DNA of 64,000 bases, taken from contig NZ_VJZK01000002.1 of NCBI RefSeq assembly GCF_007109225.1, positions 124,001 through 188,000 of the forward strand. The letters are read 5' to 3'. The stretch's first letter is position 1; each line of letters starts with the position of its first letter. The stretch comes from Flavobacterium sp. GT3R68 (GTDB lineage: Bacteria > Bacteroidota > Bacteroidia > Flavobacteriales > Flavobacteriaceae). Shown here piece by piece: positions 34,275 through 43,295 of the stretch. The notes under the pieces are model-generated. The model worked only from the letters and a program-made list of their open reading frames with translations. It was not told the origin of the DNA and did no database searches. The position numbers were made by a program, and so were the translations under genes.

Positions 34275-37200
34275 ATGAGTTTCATAAATAGCATTCTTAA
34301 AGTTTTTGTTGGGGACAAATCCGAGAAAGACGTCAAAGCCTTACAAGGTAATATCACGAAAATAAAAACTTTCGAAAGTGCCTTAGAAGCATTATCTCAT
34401 GATGAATTGAGAGAAAAAACTGCCTATTTCAAGGAAAAAATAAAGCAGGCCCGTGCCGAGAAAGATGCGAAAATAGCCGCACTTCAGGTGGAAGTGGAAA
34501 CCATCGAGGACATCGATAAAAGAGAAGACCTTTACATGGCCATTGACGCTTTAGAAAAGGAAGCTTACGAGATTTCTGAAAAAACATTGGGCGAATTGCT
34601 TCCTGAAGCTTTCGCAGTAGTGAAAGAAACCGCCAAAAGATTCAAAGACAATACTTCAATCACAGTCACGGCTACTCCAAAAGACCGCGAACTTTCTGCC
34701 ACAAAAAGCTATATTACATTGGATGGGAATAATGCAATTTGGGCTAATTCCTGGAGCGCTGCCGGAAAAGAAATCACTTGGGACATGGTGCATTATGATG
34801 TCCAGTTGATTGGTGGTATGGTACTTCATGGAGGTAAAATTGCAGAAATGCAGACTGGGGAAGGAAAAACGTTAGTGGCAACTTTGCCTCTTTATCTGAA
34901 TGCCCTAACCGGAAACGGGGTGCACTTGGTAACCGTGAATGATTATTTGGCAAAACGTGATAGTACTTGGAAAGCGCCACTGTTTGAGTTCCACGGTCTG
35001 ACAGTAGATTGTATCGACAATCACCAGCCTAATTCTGACGAAAGAAGAAAAGCATACGAAGCCGATATTACCTACGGGACTAATAACGAATTTGGTTTTG
35101 ACTACTTAAGAGATAACATGGCGCATTCGCCGGCAGATTTGGTTCAGAGAAAACACAATTACGCCATTGTCGATGAGGTCGATTCGGTATTGATTGATGA
35201 TGCGAGAACGCCATTGATTATTTCGGGTCCGGTTCCACAAGGAGACCGTCATGAATTTAATGAGCTGAAACCAAAAATCGAAAACCTGGTAAGTCTGCAA
35301 AGACAATTGGCCAACGGGTTTTTAGCGGAAGCGAAAAGATTAATTAAAGAGGGTAATACCAAAGAAGGTGGTTTCAATTTATTGAGAGCCTACAGAAGTT
35401 TACCAAAAAATAAAGCCTTAATCAAATTTTTGAGTGAAGAAGGGATCAAGCAATTGCTTCAAAAAACCGAAAATCAGTATTTACAGGATAACAAACGTGA
35501 TATGCATATTGCAGATGAAGCGTTGTATTTTGTAATTGAAGAAAAGAACAATCAGGTCGAATTAACTGACAACGGAATCAAATTTCTTTCTCAGGATACC
35601 GACAGTAGTTTCTTCGTTCTTCCGGATATCGGAACCGAAATTGCGGCTATCGAGAGAAAAAAATTAGACAAGGATGCCGAAGCCGAAGAGAAAGAAAGAC
35701 TGTTTCAGGATTTCAGCATCAAAAGCGAAAGAATCCACACGTTAACGCAACTACTGAAAGCGTATAGCTTATTCGAAAAGGACGTGGAATATGTAATCAT
35801 GGACAACAAAATCATGATTGTAGATGAGCAGACTGGACGTATCATGGATGGCCGTCGTTATTCTGACGGTTTACACCAGGCGATTGAAGCGAAAGAAAAC
35901 GTAAAAATTGAAGCGGCAACCCAAACTTTTGCAACAGTCACATTGCAGAACTATTTCAGAATGTACAGCAAATTGGGCGGTATGACCGGAACAGCTGTTA
36001 CAGAAGCAGGTGAGCTTTGGCAAATTTATAAATTGGATGTGGTAGAAATTCCTACCAACAGACCAATGTCGAGAAAAGACAAAGAAGATTTAATTTATAA
36101 AACGACACGCGAAAAATTCAATGCTGTTATTGAAGATGTATCTGAATTATCTAAGGCCGGAAGACCAGTATTGATTGGTACCACTTCGGTAGAGATTTCG
36201 GAATTATTAAGCCGAATGCTGAAAATGCGCGGTGTAGCCCACAACGTTTTGAATGCCAAAATGCACAAGCAGGAGGCACAAATTGTTGAGGAAGCAGGAA
36301 AAGCCGGAGTAGTGACTATCGCAACCAACATGGCCGGTCGTGGAACGGATATTAAATTATCTGCTGAAGTGAAAGCTGCCGGTGGTTTGGCAATTATCGG
36401 TACTGAACGTCATGATTCGCGTCGTGTCGACAGACAGTTACGTGGTCGTGCAGGACGTCAGGGAGATCCGGGAAGTTCCCAATTCTATGTTTCTTTAGAA
36501 GATAACCTGATGCGTTTATTTGGTTCTGAAAGAGTAGCCAAAGTAATGGACAGAATGGGATTGAAAGAAGGGGAAGTGATTCAGCATTCAATGATGACCA
36601 AATCCATCGAACGTGCCCAGAAAAAAGTAGAGGAAAACAACTTTGGTGTCCGTAAACGTTTATTGGAATACGATGACGTTATGAACGCACAGCGTGAGGT
36701 AGTTTACAAACGTCGTCGTCACGCATTGCATGGGGAACGTCTGAAACTGGATATTGCCAACATGATGTATGACACTTGCGAGGTGATCGTGAATGACAAT
36801 AAGATGAACAATGATTTCAAAAATTTTGAATTCGAATTGATTCGCTATTTCTCCATCACTTCCCCGGTATCAGAAAGTGATTTCGGTAAATTGACAGAAA
36901 TAGAACTGACCGGTAAAATTTACAAAGCAGCTTTACAGTATTATGCTGAGAAAACGGAGCGTAGCGCCCGGGAAGCTTTGCCTATCATCAAAAATGTTTA
37001 CGAAGATAAAAACAATCAGTTTGAACGTATTGTAGTACCATTTACAGATGGTGTAAAATCACTAAGCGTGGTTACCGATCTGAAGAAAGCCTACGAAACA
37101 GAAGGAAAACAACTGGTTGCCGATTTCGAGAAAAACATCACTTTAGCAATTGTGGATGAAGCCTGGAAAAAACATTTACGTAAAATGGACGAGTTGAAAC

Positions 37201-37622
37201 AATCGGTTCAATTAGCCGTTCACGAACAAAAAGATCCATTGCTTATCTATAAATTTGAAGCTTTCAATTTGTTCAGCAGTATGCTCAATGGGGTGAATAA
37301 AGAAGTTATTTCATTCCTGTTCAAAGGAGATTTGCCACAGCAAACGGCTCCCGCAATTCAGGAAGCAAGAGAAGTTCATCATCAAAAGGAAGATTATCAG
37401 ACTACCAGAAATGAAATTCAAAGCAGCGAAAGTGCCAATCGTGAGGCCGGACAAACACAGCCTCGCCAAGTGACGGAAACGATTGTAAGGGATATGCCAA
37501 AAATCAACCGTAATGACAATGTTACCATTAAACATGTAATGAGCGGTAAAACCGAAACCATGAAATTCAAAAAAGCGGAAACGATGTTGGCTTCAGGTGA
37601 ATGGGTTATCGTGAATGAATAG
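34275..37622 (+). CDS. secA: preprotein translocase ATPase SecA
   Basis: A motor that pushes unfolded proteins through SecYEG; also needed for all T9SS substrates here, whose signal peptides use Sec. The 1115 residues are longer than the ~900 of proteobacterial SecA, as is normal in Bacteroidota. Motifs: Walker A MQTGEGKT (192-199), the helicase motif DEVDSVLIDDARTPLIISGP, GMTGTAVTEAGE, TNMAGRGTDI, RQLRGRAGRQGDPG and the KKHLRKMDELKQSV scaffold. The C terminus (MKFKKAETMLASGEWVIVNE) lacks the cysteine zinc finger that binds SecB in E. coli. It is a single gene with a terminator behind. Confidence 0.98.
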   Translation: MSFINSILKVFVGDKSEKDVKALQGNITKIKTFESALEALSHDELREKTAYFKEKIKQARAEKDAKIAALQVEVETIEDIDKREDLYMAIDALEKEAYEISEKTLGELLPEAFAVVKETAKRFKDNTSITVTATPKDRELSATKSYITLDGNNAIWANSWSAAGKEITWDMVHYDVQLIGGMVLHGGKIAEMQTGEGKTLVATLPLYLNALTGNGVHLVTVNDYLAKRDSTWKAPLFEFHGLTVDCIDNHQPNSDERRKAYEADITYGTNNEFGFDYLRDNMAHSPADLVQRKHNYAIVDEVDSVLIDDARTPLIISGPVPQGDRHEFNELKPKIENLVSLQRQLANGFLAEAKRLIKEGNTKEGGFNLLRAYRSLPKNKALIKFLSEEGIKQLLQKTENQYLQDNKRDMHIADEALYFVIEEKNNQVELTDNGIKFLSQDTDSSFFVLPDIGTEIAAIERKKLDKDAEAEEKERLFQDFSIKSERIHTLTQLLKAYSLFEKDVEYVIMDNKIMIVDEQTGRIMDGRRYSDGLHQAIEAKENVKIEAATQTFATVTLQNYFRMYSKLGGMTGTAVTEAGELWQIYKLDVVEIPTNRPMSRKDKEDLIYKTTREKFNAVIEDVSELSKAGRPVLIGTTSVEISELLSRMLKMRGVAHNVLNAKMHKQEAQIVEEAGKAGVVTIATNMAGRGTDIKLSAEVKAAGGLAIIGTERHDSRRVDRQLRGRAGRQGDPGSSQFYVSLEDNLMRLFGSERVAKVMDRMGLKEGEVIQHSMMTKSIERAQKKVEENNFGVRKRLLEYDDVMNAQREVVYKRRRHALHGERLKLDIANMMYDTCEVIVNDNKMNNDFKNFEFELIRYFSITSPVSESDFGKLTEIELTGKIYKAALQYYAEKTERSAREALPIIKNVYEDKNNQFERIVVPFTDGVKSLSVVTDLKKAYETEGKQLVADFEKNITLAIVDEAWKKHLRKMDELKQSVQLAVHEQKDPLLIYKFEAFNLFSSMLNGVNKEVISFLFKGDLPQQTAPAIQEAREVHHQKEDYQTTRNEIQSSESANREAGQTQPRQVTETIVRDMPKINRNDNVTIKHVMSGKTETMKFKKAETMLASGEWVIVNE

Positions 37623-37649
37623 ATTTCAGTTGAAAATAATAAATAGTAC

Positions 37650-37686
37650 AATCCCCAATTACAAAATGTAGTTGGGGATTTTTTTT
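37650..37686 (+). terminator. secA terminator
   Basis: Stem AATCCCCAATTAC / GTAGTTGGGGATT with one G-U pair, loop AAAAT, and an eight-T run. Confidence 0.8.
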
Positions 37687-37763
37687 AAAACCAATTCTAA
37701 AATAGTTCATATTATTCCACATGCGTTTTTTCGTATCTTAGTCATTACTAAACAATAATACAT

Positions 37764-38927
37764 TTGAAATACATCACGCGTACTGTCTGGATACTTTCAT
37801 TGGTCAGCTTATTTACTGATATGGCAAGTGAGATGCTGTATCCAATAATGCCGATTTATTTGAAGACCATCGGGTTTTCCATTGTGCTGATTGGTATTCT
37901 GGAAGGCGTGGCTGAAGCTACTGCAGGTCTGAGTAAAGGCTATTTCGGAAAACGATCGGATGCATCCCAAAGGCGCGTGCCGTTTGTTCAGCTGGGATAT
38001 ACGTTCAGTGCAATTTCAAAACCCATGATGGCCGTTTTGGTACATCCGATGTGGATTTTCTTCGCCCGGACGGTGGATCGTTTTGGAAAAGGAATACGGA
38101 CCGGTGCCCGGGATGCAATTCTTTCCGACGAAGCCACTCCTAAAACGAAAGGGAAAATCTTTGGTTTTCATCGCTCGATGGATACGTTTGGAGCCGTATT
38201 GGGTCCTTCATTGGCGTTACTGTATCTCTATTATTATCCGGAAGATTACAAAACATTATTCTTGATCGCTTTTATTCCGGGTGTTTTGGCAGTTTTGGCT
38301 TCGCTATTTCTAAAAGAAAAAAAACATCTCGTTCACAAAGAAAAGAAGTCCGTTTCATTTTTTTCCTCTTTCAGTTATTGGAAAACTGCACCCATCGCCT
38401 ATCGCCAAGTGGTCATCGGATTATTGGCATTTACATTGTTTAATAGTTCAGACATATTCTTGCTTTTAAAAGCAAAGGAATCCGGTTTGAGTGACATCCA
38501 GGTCATTGGCCTTTATATTTTTTATAATTTGGTTTATGCCTTGTGCGCTTTCCCTATTGGGATCCTGGCAGATAAAATTGGGCTGAAGAAAATGTTTATC
38601 TACGGCCTATCCCTCTACGCTATCGTCTATTTAGGTATGGGATTGAGCTCTCATACTTATGTCATTGGCGGATTTTTTCTGCTGTATGGAATATATGCGG
38701 CGGCGACTGAGGGTATTTCAAAAGCCTGGATCAGCAATATCACCGATAAAAACGATACCGCGACAGCCATCGGAACGTATTCGGGATTTCAAAGCATCTG
38801 TTCGATGTTGGCCAGTTCGTTAGCGGGATTGATTTGGTATCAATTTGGTGCTGAGGCAACGTTTCTGGTTACCGGAACTGTATCATTATTAATCATACTT
38901 TATTTCAGGTTTTCCGTAAAAGAATAA
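37764..38927 (+). CDS. MFS transporter
   Basis: 387 residues with about 12 hydrophobic segments; inner-membrane transporter. MFS traits: SLFTDMASEMLYPIMPIYL in helix 1, the loop 2-3 motif AGLSKGYFGKRSDASQRR and ARTVDRFGKGIRTGARDAI in helix 4-5, plus PIGILADKIGLKKMF in the second half. The substrate is unknown. The only start giving a full first helix is TTG (37764), with an in-frame stop five codons upstream. TACATTTG at 37759-37766 overlaps this codon and looks like a -7 box, which would conflict with it. Confidence 0.85.
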   Translation: MKYITRTVWILSLVSLFTDMASEMLYPIMPIYLKTIGFSIVLIGILEGVAEATAGLSKGYFGKRSDASQRRVPFVQLGYTFSAISKPMMAVLVHPMWIFFARTVDRFGKGIRTGARDAILSDEATPKTKGKIFGFHRSMDTFGAVLGPSLALLYLYYYPEDYKTLFLIAFIPGVLAVLASLFLKEKKHLVHKEKKSVSFFSSFSYWKTAPIAYRQVVIGLLAFTLFNSSDIFLLLKAKESGLSDIQVIGLYIFYNLVYALCAFPIGILADKIGLKKMFIYGLSLYAIVYLGMGLSSHTYVIGGFFLLYGIYAAATEGISKAWISNITDKNDTATAIGTYSGFQSICSMLASSLAGLIWYQFGAEATFLVTGTVSLLIILYFRFSVKE

Positions 38928-39024
38928 GATGAAACATTTTATTCGTGCAATCTATTTCCTATGACAAAAAATAATTTTACATTTACTTCTTATAAAGAGA
39001 TAACAATAATCAAAAATAAATATC

Positions 39025-39135
39025 ATGGCAAAAAGTCAAGACGCAAAGAAAACAGAAAAAAAAGAACCTCTTAAGACCGCCAAGGAAAAGAAGGAAGCAA
39101 AAAGAGAAAAGAAAAACAGTCCAAAAAGAGACTAG
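39025..39135 (+). CDS. 36-residue lysine-rich protein
   Basis: ATG at 39025 to TAG at 39135 encodes MAKSQDAKKTEKKEPLKTAK and sixteen more residues ending KRD; 15 of 36 residues are lysine. A likely -7 box (TACATTTA) lies about 50 bases upstream and a terminator starts six bases behind the stop. That gives it a complete small transcription unit. I do not recognise a function; the composition resembles nucleic-acid-binding tails. Confidence 0.65.
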   Translation: MAKSQDAKKTEKKEPLKTAKEKKEAKREKKNSPKRD

Positions 39136-39141
39136 AACATT

Positions 39142-39174
39142 AACCCTTTCCAAAATCAGAGAGGGTTCTTTTTT
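39142..39174 (+). terminator. terminator after the lysine-rich small gene
   Basis: Stem AACCCTTTC / GAGAGGGTT with a TCTTTTTT tail. Confidence 0.7.
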
Positions 39175-39207
39175 ACAAGTAAACGCAAAATTTAAACCTA
39201 CTATTCA

Positions 39208-39597
39208 ATGCCAAATACAGCAGTATTCAATAGCTTTTTCAATCATGTAAGGAGCAGTATCAGCGAGGGTACTTTCGCTAAATTAACCTTGGCAAAGACT
39301 ATCGGCAATACCGATCTGATGAATATTTACATGCGTTCCATTCTGGAAGAGGATATATTGAAATTCACCTTGACCTTCAAATTCCAGCAGGAAGAAGTAG
39401 TGGAAACGCATTCTTTGGAAACGGCCATTGAGAGGATGATCCCGTATATAAACAAGCCTTTTTTGTCCGCACTTTTGTTTACCACGAAAGCGGACATTAC
39501 GATGAAACTGAATAAAAAAAGAGTCGCATCCATTACGGAGCAATCCAATACTTTTAAAAATGCCGATCCGGTTTTACTGGAGTATTTGGCAAAATAA
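39208..39597 (+). CDS. conserved hypothetical protein, 129 residues
   Basis: A cytoplasmic-looking protein without signal peptide or membrane segment. Segments such as FAKLTLAKTIGNTDLMNIYMR, FTLTFKFQQEEVVE and PFLSALLFTTKADITMKLNKK suggest an alpha-beta fold, but I do not recognise a named family with confidence. It lies 18 bases upstream of the SseB-like gene and probably forms an operon with it. Confidence 0.7.
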   Translation: MPNTAVFNSFFNHVRSSISEGTFAKLTLAKTIGNTDLMNIYMRSILEEDILKFTLTFKFQQEEVVETHSLETAIERMIPYINKPFLSALLFTTKADITMKLNKKRVASITEQSNTFKNADPVLLEYLAK

Positions 39598-39615
39598 CCA
39601 AAAGAAAATTCATCT

Positions 39616-40401
39616 ATGGGAATATTTGACAAGCTTTTTGGTAGCAAATCAAAACAACCTGATCCAGAAAATTCAAGACTTTTTGAATTACTGAGCATTT
39701 ATGAAAAGCAGAATGGTGAAGGTGATAGCTATAAAAATGTTGTTTTAGAATTAATGAACGGTAATTCATTTTTACTATTACCTTCAAAAAACGACAACCA
39801 ATTTTCGGACTCCTGGACCACCACAAAAGGCGATACAACGTTGCAACTTTCATCTGTTTTTAATTTAGACGGATTAAAAGTTTTAGGTGCATTTACTGAC
39901 GAAAAGGCGTTGTTAAATTGGGCAAATAAACCAACTCAATATACTGCATTATCTTCAAAAGATGTTTTGAGCCTTTGTGAAAGAGAATTAATGGACCGGA
40001 TTGTAATTAATTCTGATTTACCAACCATGTTTGTTTTAGAAAAAAATAGGGACAATATTGAAACTTTAAACATCGAGGAAGACACAACTGTCCAAGTCGG
40101 CACACCAAATAATCCTTTAGAAAATAAAATTATCCAAAAACTTATCCAAAATTTTAAAAGAATTACAGTCATAGAAGAAGTTTATCAATATGGACAAACC
40201 AAGAACAATGAATTTAGCTTGGTTTTAGGCTTCAAACTTTTAACTAATTCTGAAAATGCAAAGACTGCGACAATTAATTCAGTTCAGAATGCATTACAAG
40301 GAGAGAAACTTAATCAACCCTTAGACTTATTCTTTATTGAAGATGCTAATTGGTATCAGACAATTCAGAATGTTGAAAATTCATTTGTATATAAAAAATA
40401 A
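39616..40401 (+). CDS. SseB family protein
   Basis: 261 residues. Two-part architecture of the SseB (enhanced serine sensitivity) family: an N-terminal module with LLPSKNDNQFSDSW, KVLGAFTDEKALLNWANKPTQYTAL and IVINSDLPTMFVLEK, and a C-terminal module (IIQKLIQNFKRITVIEEVYQYGQ, FSLVLGFKL, PLDLFFIEDANWYQTIQN). The biochemical role of SseB is not established. The start MGIFDKLFGSKSKQPD is typical of soluble cytoplasmic members. Confidence 0.8.
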   Translation: MGIFDKLFGSKSKQPDPENSRLFELLSIYEKQNGEGDSYKNVVLELMNGNSFLLLPSKNDNQFSDSWTTTKGDTTLQLSSVFNLDGLKVLGAFTDEKALLNWANKPTQYTALSSKDVLSLCERELMDRIVINSDLPTMFVLEKNRDNIETLNIEEDTTVQVGTPNNPLENKIIQKLIQNFKRITVIEEVYQYGQTKNNEFSLVLGFKLLTNSENAKTATINSVQNALQGEKLNQPLDLFFIEDANWYQTIQNVENSFVYKK

Positions 40402-40412
40402 TCATAGAAAAA

Positions 40413-41825
40413 TTACATTTGATCGGGGAATATTTTTCCGGGATTTAAGATTCCATGAGGATCAAATACTGATTTAATTCCTTTCATCAGCTGAAGTTGC
40501 GCTTGGTTAAACGCAATATCCATATAGTTTTTCTGAACATAACCGATACCATGCTCTCCGGATAAGGTTCCTTTCAGGGAAACTGTCAATTCAAAAATTT
40601 GACGGATTCCTTTGGGTATTTCTGTTGTCCAATCGGCATCGGACATCTCCCCTTTGACGATATTCACGTGCAGGTTTCCATCGCCGGCGTGACCGTAACA
40701 AACCGATTTGAAACCATATTTATTTCCGATTTCCTTTATTCCGTACAATAATTTTGGCAATTCGTAGCGTGGCACCACGGTATCTTCCTCTTTATAGATG
40801 GAATTTGATTTTACCGCTTCACCGACCGCCCGACGCATTTTCCATAATGCGTTTTTCTGGTCTTCGGTGTCTGCAAACAGTACTTCATCAATTTTAAATT
40901 GTTCTACGACTGTCATAATTTTTTCGGCTTCCGTAAAAAGAACATCCGGATAATTACCATCCACTTCAATTAGTAAATGGGCCTCTATACCGTCTTTTAT
41001 TGTTACACTCACATTGGGAACAAATTTCAGCGTCCAGTCAATTGCATCGCGTTCCATGAACTCCAAAGCACTTGGGACAACTCCGGCCCTGAATATGGCA
41101 GAAACGGCTTCACAGGCCTCATTGGCAGAATAAAAAGGAACCAACATCAAAACATTGTGTGTGGCTTGTGGCAATAATTTCATAACAATTTTAGTGATTA
41201 CTCCCAAAGTGCCTTCACTCCCGACCATCAATTGGGTCAGGTTGTAACCGGTAGAGTTTTTCAACGTATTGGCGCCTGTCCAGATAATTTCCCCGTTGGC
41301 AAGCACCACTTCCAGGTTCAGGACATAATCTTTGGTGACACCATACTTCACGGCACGGGCGCCTCCGGCATTTTCGGCGACATTCCCTCCTATCCAACAA
41401 CTTCCCTGACTGCTGGGGTCCGGTGGATAAAAAAGACCTTTCTCGGCCACGCTTTCCCGGAGCACCTGCGTGATAACTGCCGGTTCAACGGTAACCTGTA
41501 AATTCTGCTCATCAATATGGAGGATTTTATTGAAGCGTTCCATCGATAAGCCAATTCCCTGATGGATTGACAATGCGCCTCCGCTAAGACCGGTCCGGCC
41601 GCCAATTGGCGTTACAGGAATTTTATTTTCGCTTGCTATTCTCATAATAGCCGAAATTTCTTCGGGAGTACCTGGTTTCAAGACTACGGCAGGAGGAAAA
41701 ACATAATCTTCCGTTTCATCGTGACCGTAATGGTTCCTGGTTTCCTGATCCAAAAAAATAAAAGAGGACCCCACAATTTGTTCCAATTGGGCAATCACGG
41801 CAGTATTTAATTCATTATAAGACAT
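40413..41825 (-). CDS. FAD-linked 2-hydroxyacid dehydrogenase (GlcD/D-LDH-like)
   Basis: 470 residues with a PCMH/VAO-type FAD domain (PVTPIGGRTGLSGGALS, PPDPSSQGSCWIGGNVAENAGGARAVKYG, MVGSEGTLGVITKI) and the FAD-oxidase C-terminal domain (YGHAGDGNLHVNIV, LSGEHGIGYVQK, LNPGKIFPD). It oxidises D-lactate, glycolate or D-2-hydroxyglutarate; the substrate cannot be resolved from the motifs. It is probably linked to the respiratory chain. Single gene; it ends convergently with the SseB gene, 11 bases apart. Confidence 0.88.
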   Translation of the reverse strand: MSYNELNTAVIAQLEQIVGSSFIFLDQETRNHYGHDETEDYVFPPAVVLKPGTPEEISAIMRIASENKIPVTPIGGRTGLSGGALSIHQGIGLSMERFNKILHIDEQNLQVTVEPAVITQVLRESVAEKGLFYPPDPSSQGSCWIGGNVAENAGGARAVKYGVTKDYVLNLEVVLANGEIIWTGANTLKNSTGYNLTQLMVGSEGTLGVITKIVMKLLPQATHNVLMLVPFYSANEACEAVSAIFRAGVVPSALEFMERDAIDWTLKFVPNVSVTIKDGIEAHLLIEVDGNYPDVLFTEAEKIMTVVEQFKIDEVLFADTEDQKNALWKMRRAVGEAVKSNSIYKEEDTVVPRYELPKLLYGIKEIGNKYGFKSVCYGHAGDGNLHVNIVKGEMSDADWTTEIPKGIRQIFELTVSLKGTLSGEHGIGYVQKNYMDIAFNQAQLQLMKGIKSVFDPHGILNPGKIFPDQM

Positions 41826-41892
41826 AGCAGTAAATTCAACTGTAAAGGTATTAAAAATACTATTATTTGGGGTAATTGGAAACCGAAATCCC

Positions 41893-41959
41893 TAGCCCTG
41901 ATCGAAACGGCATCCCACGCTTTTTTTGCGTGGATACAGTGGAGAGCAGGAAAAGCTCC
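41893..41959 (+). repeat. dispersed intergenic repeat, copy E
   Basis: Starts TAGCCCTGATCGAAACGG and ends GGAGAGCAGGAAAAGCTCC. The core stem CCACGC / GCGTGG is perfect and unlike the other copies. It lies between two minus-strand genes. Confidence 0.75.
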
Positions 41960-41966
41960 TGAAAAA

Positions 41967-43178
41967 CTATTTCTTTTTTAAATTGGGTAAAAAGAAAGCG
42001 ATTATTCCAATTAATGGAAGGTAGGCGCAGATGTGATAAACATAGATGATGCTGGTATGATCGGCTAAGTTTCCTAATAAGGCTGAGCCTAAACCGCCCA
42101 TTCCGAAGGCGAATCCGTAAAAAAGACCGGAAACCATTCCTAATTTTTTGGGTAATAATTCCTGTGCAAAAACCAATATTGCCGGGAAGGCTGAAGACAT
42201 AATGGTTCCGATGATGACCGATAATATTCCGGTCCAGAATAAATCGGCATACGGTAATAATAACGTAAATGGCGCTGCGCCTAAAACAGAAAACCAAATA
42301 ACATATTTTCTACCGAAACGGTCGCCCAATGGTCCGCCAATCAAGGTTCCCAATGCGCAGGATGCGAGAAATAAAACTAAATGAAACTGTGCTTCCTGAA
42401 CTGACAAGCTGAATTTTTCCATTAGATAAAAGGTAAAATAGCTCGACACACTGGCCATGTAAAAGAATTTTGAAAATATCAGTACCATCAACACTACCAC
42501 CGAAAGTATAATCTGATTCTGCGATAACTTGGGCAGATCAATAACTGCCTTTTTAGTAGAACGCAGATTCAAGTGATGTTGGTACCACAGAGCAATCCTG
42601 CTTAAAACCATTAAGCCAATAATAGCGAAAACGGCAAACCAAATGATATAATATTGCGTATTGGGAACGACAATCAACGCCACTAAAAGCGGACCCAGTG
42701 CAGTTCCTGCGTTGCCTCCCAACTGAAAAATAGACTGTGCGAGTCCTCTCTTACCGCCGGATGCCAGAAACGAAATCCGGGACGCTTCGGGATGAAAAAT
42801 AGAAGAACCGATACCCACAAAAATCACCGAAATAATAATCATCTGAAAACTGGACGCATATGACAAAAGCACGATACCGGACATGGTAAAAAGCATGCCG
42901 ATGATCTGGGAATAAGGTTTTGGTTTTTTATCAGTATAATATCCTACCATTGGCTGCAGTATTGAGGCCGCCATCTGATAGGCGAAAGTGATTAACCCGA
43001 TTTGGGTAAACGATAAATTGAAGTTTTCTTTCAATATTGGATACGATGCCGGAATAACCGCCTGCAGCAAATCGTTCAATAAATGCGCAAAAGCAATGGA
43101 AAACAGAATGGAATAGACCGTTTTTTTGGCTACTTCCTGGGTATCCATCGGGGCATTCATTTCTGCTACAGCTTTCAT
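41967..43178 (-). CDS. MFS transporter, FSR (fosmidomycin-resistance-like) group
   Basis: 403 residues and about 12 membrane helices. Typical FSR traits are the start helix SIAFAHLLNDLLQAVIPASYPIL, the FSLTQIG-like NLSFTQIGLITFAYQ, GYYTDKKPKPYSQ, GIGSSIFHPEASR and GGKRGLAQSIFQLGGNAGTALGP. It is a proton-driven exporter of unknown substrate. The longer frame begins 11 codons upstream, but a -7 box (TATTTTTG) lies inside that extension, so the ATG at 43178 is preferred. Confidence 0.88.
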   Translation of the reverse strand: MKAVAEMNAPMDTQEVAKKTVYSILFSIAFAHLLNDLLQAVIPASYPILKENFNLSFTQIGLITFAYQMAASILQPMVGYYTDKKPKPYSQIIGMLFTMSGIVLLSYASSFQMIIISVIFVGIGSSIFHPEASRISFLASGGKRGLAQSIFQLGGNAGTALGPLLVALIVVPNTQYYIIWFAVFAIIGLMVLSRIALWYQHHLNLRSTKKAVIDLPKLSQNQIILSVVVLMVLIFSKFFYMASVSSYFTFYLMEKFSLSVQEAQFHLVLFLASCALGTLIGGPLGDRFGRKYVIWFSVLGAAPFTLLLPYADLFWTGILSVIIGTIMSSAFPAILVFAQELLPKKLGMVSGLFYGFAFGMGGLGSALLGNLADHTSIIYVYHICAYLPLIGIIAFFLPNLKKK

Positions 43179-43193
43179 AATCCTAATTTTATG

Positions 43194-43201
43194 CAAAAAT
43201 A
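43194..43201 (-). promoter_or_regulatory. -7 box of the FSR transporter gene
   Basis: TATTTTTG on the minus strand, an exact match 15 bases before the ATG at 43178; no good TTG at the usual distance. Confidence 0.5.
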
Positions 43202-43295
43202 CTAAATTCAAAGACGGATTTAAAGTAATTTATTTTTTTAAGGCAATTAGTGTAATTCGGCTTTAAGTACTAATTTTACTAAAACGATTTAAGTT

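Noticed and set aside
37759..37766. TACATTTG as -7 box of the MFS transporter gene at 37764
   Set aside because: It overlaps the only start codon that gives a complete first helix and has no TTG at the right distance; more likely a chance match.
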